The position numbers were made by a program, and so were the translations under genes. The notes under the pieces are model-generated. The model searched no databases, was not told the origin of the DNA, and saw only the letters and a list, made by a program, of their open reading frames with translations. Source: Synergistaceae bacterium (GTDB taxonomy: Bacteria > Synergistota > Synergistia > Synergistales > Synergistaceae). Taken from it: DNA of 64,000 bases. Positions 60,016 to 64,000 of the stretch are shown here, one piece after another (positions within the stretch are counted from its first letter, which is position 1; each line of letters begins with the position of its first letter). Location: contig JAUNHV010000001.1 of NCBI GenBank assembly GCA_030523725.1, positions 124,001-188,000 of the forward strand. Direction: 5' to 3'.

Positions 60016-60617
60016 TAAATTCATTAAAAGGTATTGTGCAAGATATAACGAAAGACAGCATAATAATTGAGGTTGCAGGCTTTGGGGTAGAGGTTTTCCC
60101 AACAAAAAGCTTGTTGCAAAGTGTTGAGCTTTCAAAGGAAATATTTTGTATTACATATTTGAAATTTAGTGATGCTGGTCCTACGATGTTTGGCTTTTCG
60201 AACGATGAGGAGCGTTCATTTTTTATGGAGTTAATCAAGGTCAATTCCGTTGGGGGCAAGGTTGCAATTACACTAATGCAATATCTTGACGTTGCGCAGA
60301 TTGTTGCTGCAATACAGGCTGGAAATGTTAATGCCCTAAAAGCACCTGGAATAGGCTTGAAAACTGCGGATAAGATTTGCTATGACATGAAAAAAGTTGT
60401 GGCAAATAAATTTATGAATTTTACAACTACTGCTGTAGAAGATACAAAATTTGGTCTTGAAATGACAGTTACGGATGCCTTGACTGGGCTTGGCTTTACT
60501 CAAGCTGATGCAAGACGAGCTCTTGCTTTTTGCTATGCACAGAGTGACGATAGCACAAATTGGACTGAGGAAACGCTGTTAAAGTCTGCTCTATCTGTGT
60601 TACAGCGAGCTAAATGA
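60012..60617 (+). CDS. ruvA: Holliday junction DNA helicase subunit RuvA
   Basis: A 201-residue RuvA. Domain I is the OB fold ('LKGIVQDITKDSIIIEVAGF'), domain II has the paired HhH motifs ('VNSVGGKVAITLMQ' near 78 and 'APGIGLKTADKICYDM' near 116), and domain III ('AVTDALTGLGFTQADARRAL' type, here 'TDALTGLGFTQADARRAL' near 157) binds RuvB. A tetramer holds the junction. The start overlaps the ruvC stop (ATGA). ruvB follows after nine bases. Confidence 0.96.
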   Translation: MINSLKGIVQDITKDSIIIEVAGFGVEVFPTKSLLQSVELSKEIFCITYLKFSDAGPTMFGFSNDEERSFFMELIKVNSVGGKVAITLMQYLDVAQIVAAIQAGNVNALKAPGIGLKTADKICYDMKKVVANKFMNFTTTAVEDTKFGLEMTVTDALTGLGFTQADARRALAFCYAQSDDSTNWTEETLLKSALSVLQRAK

Positions 60618-60626
60618 GGTTGAGTG

Positions 60627-61703
60627 ATGATAGAAGAAGTTAAAAATCAGAGCTTTAAATTATCCGAAACCTTGAAGCAAGAAAGTCAAGATAATGACTC
60701 TGAAGTAAAGTCGTTACGTCCAGAAGCTTTGAGTGATTTTATCGGTCAAACTGCTTTAAAAGATAAATTATCCATTTATATGAAGGCTGCATTGTCACGT
60801 GGTGAGCCGATGGATCACACATTATTTTACGGGCCACCTGGGCTTGGAAAAACGACGCTTGCTGGAATAATTGCTCGTGAAATGAAAGGCAATTTACGTG
60901 TAACAACAGGACCTGCTTTGGAAAAAACTGGAGATTTAGCAGCCTTGTTGTCGAACATTCAGGCTAACGATGTACTCTTTATAGATGAAATACACAGGCT
61001 TCCAGTAGCAGTTGAGGAAATTTTATATTCTGCTATGGAGGATTTTTCCCTTTCTATTGTTGTAGGCAAGGGTCCGTTAGCAAGAAGCATAAAACTTTCC
61101 TTGCCACGCTTTACATTGGTAGGCGCAACAACACGTTTGGGACTCTTGACTTCACCTTTACGAGCAAGATTTGGTATAGTTGAGCAACTTAACCTATACA
61201 CGAAGGATGAGTTAAAGGCAATTGTTGAACGTGGATCACGGATTTTAGATGTAAAGCTTACAGATGAGTCTGCAGAAATGATAGGTATGAGAAGTCGCGG
61301 AACACCTCGTGTAGCCTTGCGACTTTTAAAGAGAGTGCGTGATGTGGCTTGTGTAAAAGGTGTTGCTATTGTCGAACCAGATTTGGTTAACTATGCATTT
61401 GATATGTTGGGAATTGACTCACTTGGGCTTGACCAAGGTGACAGGAAATTTTTGAATGCACTTACTGAGTTGTTTGGAGGAGGTCCTGTTGGACTTTCAA
61501 CCTTGTCTGCGGCACTGAATGAGGATGCACAAACAATAGAAGATATCTACGAACCTTATTTAATTCAAAATGGTTTGCTTGAACGCACCCCGAGGGGACG
61601 CAAAGCGACGAGAGCAACATGGGAATACCTTAATTTGCCTGTACCGACATCATTTCTTTTGCAGGCAGAACAGGCTCAACAGAGTTTGTTTGATGAGGAG
61701 TAA
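60627..61703 (+). CDS. ruvB: Holliday junction DNA helicase ATPase RuvB
   Basis: A 358-residue AAA+ motor. 'LRPEALSDFIGQTALKDKLS' near 30, Walker A 'GPPGLGKTTLA' near 66, Walker B 'LFIDEIHRL' near 115, sensor 1 'LVGATTRLGLL' near 165 and the arginine finger in 'SPLRARFG' are intact; the winged-helix C-terminus has 'RTPRGRKAT'. It drives branch migration with RuvA. An in-frame GTG at 60624 is an alternative start. spoIID follows after 13 bases, as in other Firmicutes. Confidence 0.97.
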   Translation: MIEEVKNQSFKLSETLKQESQDNDSEVKSLRPEALSDFIGQTALKDKLSIYMKAALSRGEPMDHTLFYGPPGLGKTTLAGIIAREMKGNLRVTTGPALEKTGDLAALLSNIQANDVLFIDEIHRLPVAVEEILYSAMEDFSLSIVVGKGPLARSIKLSLPRFTLVGATTRLGLLTSPLRARFGIVEQLNLYTKDELKAIVERGSRILDVKLTDESAEMIGMRSRGTPRVALRLLKRVRDVACVKGVAIVEPDLVNYAFDMLGIDSLGLDQGDRKFLNALTELFGGGPVGLSTLSAALNEDAQTIEDIYEPYLIQNGLLERTPRGRKATRATWEYLNLPVPTSFLLQAEQAQQSLFDEE

Positions 61704-61716
61704 ATAAAAATTTCTT

Positions 61717-63168
61717 ATGAAAAAATTAAAGGTTACAGTATTTGTTTTAATAATATTGTTTTCTTTTTTATTGCCCGGTAAATCCTTTGCAAATGTTGTT
61801 TCTGTATTATTATCTGATAATGCGAACGCTGTTCAAATTTCGGGGACAGATTTCGTCCTAACTACTGGTGACTCAATGTGTACCCCTGAATTTAGTGGTT
61901 CTTTTGTTTTAAACTATCGAGCTGGTGAGGTTTATTGTGGTGACGTACAATACATTTTGCCTGTTACTTTAACATCGAACAATCCAATTAGCATAAATGG
62001 ACTGAACTACAAAGGCTCAATAACTTTGGAAGAAAAGGACGGAAAACTTTGTTTAGTAAACTATGTTGATGTGGAAGATTATTTGACTGGCGTGTTAGCT
62101 TGTGAAATGTCTCCTAAATGGCCATTGGAAGCTTTAAAAGCACAAGCCGTTTTGGCACGAACATATTTACAAAATCAAGGACAAAAACATGGTAAATATA
62201 CAATATGCAACTCAGAGCATTGTCAAGTATACAAGGGAATTCCTAAACATTGCGACACTATAACCAAGGCTTTAGCAGAGACACAAGGTACGTTGTTATA
62301 CTATAATAACGTACCGGCTCAAGTGTTTTACTTTGCAGATTCTGGAGGAGTAACGGCATCTTCAAAGGATGTTTGGGGGAGGGAGGTTATTCCATATTTG
62401 ATTTCCAAACCTGACCCTGATGTCATTTCTCAAAAGTTTTTGACATGGAAATTTAGATGTAATACGGCACTTTTGCGGGAAAAATTGCTCTCAAAAGGAA
62501 TTGATGTTGGAACAATTTTATCAATAACTCCGACTGTGGTGGATGAAAGTGGGCGTGTAAAACAACTAGAAGTAAGGGGAGAAAGCGGAACGAGAAATAT
62601 CCCTGTTTCTCTTTTTCGCTCAATATTTGGAATAAACAAAATAAAAAGTACCCTCTTTAAGATTGAAACGCAAGGTTCAATGGATAATGATATGCAACAG
62701 GCTAGTTCTCCTCTGAAAACACAACAAGAAACACAGCAAGTAGTTAATGTAAAAAAAGCTATCAAACGTACTAATCAGAAATTTAATTCCAAGGTGGATG
62801 AATTGACGTGGCTTTCTGAACAAGGAGCCTACACTACACAGGAGCTTTATGCAATATTGGGCGATTTTGACAACTACGATTCATACATTAAGAATGGATA
62901 TGAAATATTAAAAACTGGAAAAAAGCCACCAACAAAGGCACCAGACACCTTTGTTACAAATCCAAAAGAGTCAGAGCCAGTTCAAAGCTATACTGTAAAT
63001 GGAGCTGTAGTAGGTGAAGAATTTGTGATAACGGGTTATGGGTATGGTCATGGTGTTGGTATGCCACAAAATCAGTGTAAATATCTAGCTCAAGCAGGAT
63101 GGACGTATGACCAAATCCTTGCATATTATTTTCCAGGAACTGTATTAACTAAGGGAGATGCAAAATAA
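61717..63168 (+). CDS. SpoIID/LytB-domain protein with an internal insertion
   Basis: A 483-residue exported protein with a signal peptide ending near 'SFA' (residue 26). The SpoIID domain runs from 'VNYVDVEDYLTGVLACEMSP' near 112 through 'KAQAVLARTYLQNQ' (catalytic Glu in CEMSP region) to 'QVFYFADSGGVTASSKDVWG' near 205. The final conserved block 'GYGYGHGVGMPQNQCKYLAQ' comes only near 440, because about 110 residues, Gln-, Lys- and Thr-rich, are inserted from about 320. SpoIID cuts glycan strands lacking stem peptides. In sporulators it acts in engulfment; in non-sporulators it acts in wall turnover. No other spo gene is present here, so sporulation cannot be claimed. Confidence 0.88.
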   Translation: MKKLKVTVFVLIILFSFLLPGKSFANVVSVLLSDNANAVQISGTDFVLTTGDSMCTPEFSGSFVLNYRAGEVYCGDVQYILPVTLTSNNPISINGLNYKGSITLEEKDGKLCLVNYVDVEDYLTGVLACEMSPKWPLEALKAQAVLARTYLQNQGQKHGKYTICNSEHCQVYKGIPKHCDTITKALAETQGTLLYYNNVPAQVFYFADSGGVTASSKDVWGREVIPYLISKPDPDVISQKFLTWKFRCNTALLREKLLSKGIDVGTILSITPTVVDESGRVKQLEVRGESGTRNIPVSLFRSIFGINKIKSTLFKIETQGSMDNDMQQASSPLKTQQETQQVVNVKKAIKRTNQKFNSKVDELTWLSEQGAYTTQELYAILGDFDNYDSYIKNGYEILKTGKKPPTKAPDTFVTNPKESEPVQSYTVNGAVVGEEFVITGYGYGHGVGMPQNQCKYLAQAGWTYDQILAYYFPGTVLTKGDAK

Positions 63169-63170
63169 AT

Positions 63171-64000
63171 ATGATTCGCACAATAAAAATGGATGCTAAT
63201 GGCAATGACTTTGTTATGCTTAACAATTTTCATCTGCAGTATGATGAGAAAAAATTTTCGTCCTTTGCTAAAAAAGTTTGTCGCAGGGACAATGAGTTCG
63301 GTGGGGCAGATGGTCTTTTAATTGTAGAGCCAAGCAAAAAGTGTGATTTCAAGATGAGACTATTCAATGCAGATGGTTCAGAAGCTGAAATGTGCGGAAA
63401 CGGTTCAAGGTGTATTGCTAGTTTTGCAAGAAAAATTGGCATTGTTTCGAAGAATGATATAAATTTTGAAACGCTGGCTGGCGTAATACAAGCACATTTT
63501 AATGGAGACGAAATCGCTATAGAGCTTTCTCCCGTTTTAAAACAACAAATTGTTCTTTACGGTAAAGACAATGTTGATGGTGTCTCTTTTGATTATGCAT
63601 TTTTGAATACTGGTGTACCTCACGTCGTTGTATTTGAGGAAGTACACTCAAAAAAATTTGAAGATTATGAAGAAATAGGTAGAAAGATAAGAAATCGCTT
63701 AGACCTCTTTCCAGAAGGAGCTAATGTTAACTTTTTAGCTCCAACGATTAACAAAAACGAACTTGATGTTTATACATACGAGCGTGGTGTCGAGGCTATG
63801 ACCCTGTCATGTGGAACTGGTTCTACAGCAAGTGTCTTGTCGGCATATTTACGTGGAATGATTAAAAGCAAAGAAATAACCGTTATTAATAAAGGTGGAA
63901 TAAATAAAGTAAAAATATTGCGCGTTACAGATGAATTTATATATCCAATGCTTTGTGGCAAGGTAAATTTTGGTGAAGAAATTACGATAAAGGAGAACAT
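63171..64000 (+). CDS. dapF: Diaminopimelate epimerase (3' end outside window)
   Basis: The frame is open to the window edge, giving 276 residues, nearly the full family length (about 275). 'MDANGNDFVMLNN' at residue 7 is the conserved start, 'MCGNGSRCIASFA' near 73 holds the first catalytic cysteine and 'SCGTGSTASVL' near 217 the second; 'NTGVPHVVVF' lies between. It turns LL- into meso-diaminopimelate for lysine and peptidoglycan synthesis. It starts two bases after the spoIID stop, without a clear ribosome site of its own, so it is probably read through. The stop codon lies beyond the window. Confidence 0.95.
   Translation, partial: MIRTIKMDANGNDFVMLNNFHLQYDEKKFSSFAKKVCRRDNEFGGADGLLIVEPSKKCDFKMRLFNADGSEAEMCGNGSRCIASFARKIGIVSKNDINFETLAGVIQAHFNGDEIAIELSPVLKQQIVLYGKDNVDGVSFDYAFLNTGVPHVVVFEEVHSKKFEDYEEIGRKIRNRLDLFPEGANVNFLAPTINKNELDVYTYERGVEAMTLSCGTGSTASVLSAYLRGMIKSKEITVINKGGINKVKILRVTDEFIYPMLCGKVNFGEEITIKEN

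Noticed and set aside
61717-63168. Evidence for sporulation from the SpoIID domain
   Set aside because: SpoIID/LytB-type proteins occur in many non-sporulating bacteria, and no other sporulation gene is in the window.

Overview
The window is AT-rich bacterial chromosome that looks like a diderm (outer-membrane) Firmicute, most likely a member of the Negativicutes with an anaerobic, amino-acid- or organic-acid-fermenting metabolism. The Firmicute signs are a CIRCE element before groESL, an LCP/LytR gene beside nadD and rsfS, the yebC-ruvCAB-spoIID order, ABC-F and KtrAB systems, and small SRP and 6S RNAs. The outer-membrane signs are two OmpP1/FadL-type porins, ExbB-ExbD-TonB, and a B12-binding protein with a signal peptide but no lipobox. 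The anaerobe signs are PPDK, ATP-type PEP carboxykinase, HydF, formate-tetrahydrofolate ligase, phosphotransbutyrylase-like and GltS genes. The genus cannot be fixed from sequence reading alone.

Layout. 1-5 kb: the end of pyruvate kinase, a minus-strand Tyr-Thr-Leu tRNA operon, a LUD protein, a stand-alone TrpB2 behind a leader with a terminator, a BASS-family transporter and the SRP RNA. 5-19 kb: CstA, HrcA-type groESL, ppdK, an M23 peptidase joined to KtrB-KtrA, tandem FadL-like porins and pckA. 19-29.6 kb: an ABC-F ATPase, two small cysteine/unknown proteins, an operon ppaC-aminotransferase-cyclodeaminase-fhs, and tandem GltS symporters. 29.6-38 kb: a REP-like element, a second aminotransferase, an MscS channel, a CAU tRNA, ferredoxin, HydF, PlsC, DUF502, a Ptb-like enzyme and a hydrolase. 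38-42.7 kb: rplU-rpmA-obgE-nadD-lytR-rsfS.

42.7-47.3 kb: a cobalamin riboswitch precedes btuF-btuD-btuC-exbB-exbD-tonB, so inner-membrane import and outer-membrane energisation of B12 uptake appear to be one regulated unit (the outer-membrane receptor is not here). A 6S RNA follows, then its own promoter drives a complete nine-gene A/V-type ATPase operon (H-I-K-E-C-F-A-B-D); the K subunit keeps the residues known to bind Na+ in Enterococcus hirae NtpK.

56.3-58.6 kb is the only clearly accessory stretch. It holds a 23-bp tandem repeat, an XRE regulator, a truncated ORF, a UPF0175 antitoxin-like gene whose PIN-domain toxin is reduced to a few codons, an unlisted 51-codon gene overlapping a broken DUF2335 gene, and a HicB C-terminal fragment: a graveyard of toxin-antitoxin-type modules. 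The window closes with yebC-ruvC-ruvA-ruvB, a SpoIID-domain protein with an insertion, and dapF running off the end.

All functional names rest on recognised motifs and gene order, not on searches. No CRISPR array, intact insertion sequence, prophage or rRNA operon was seen.
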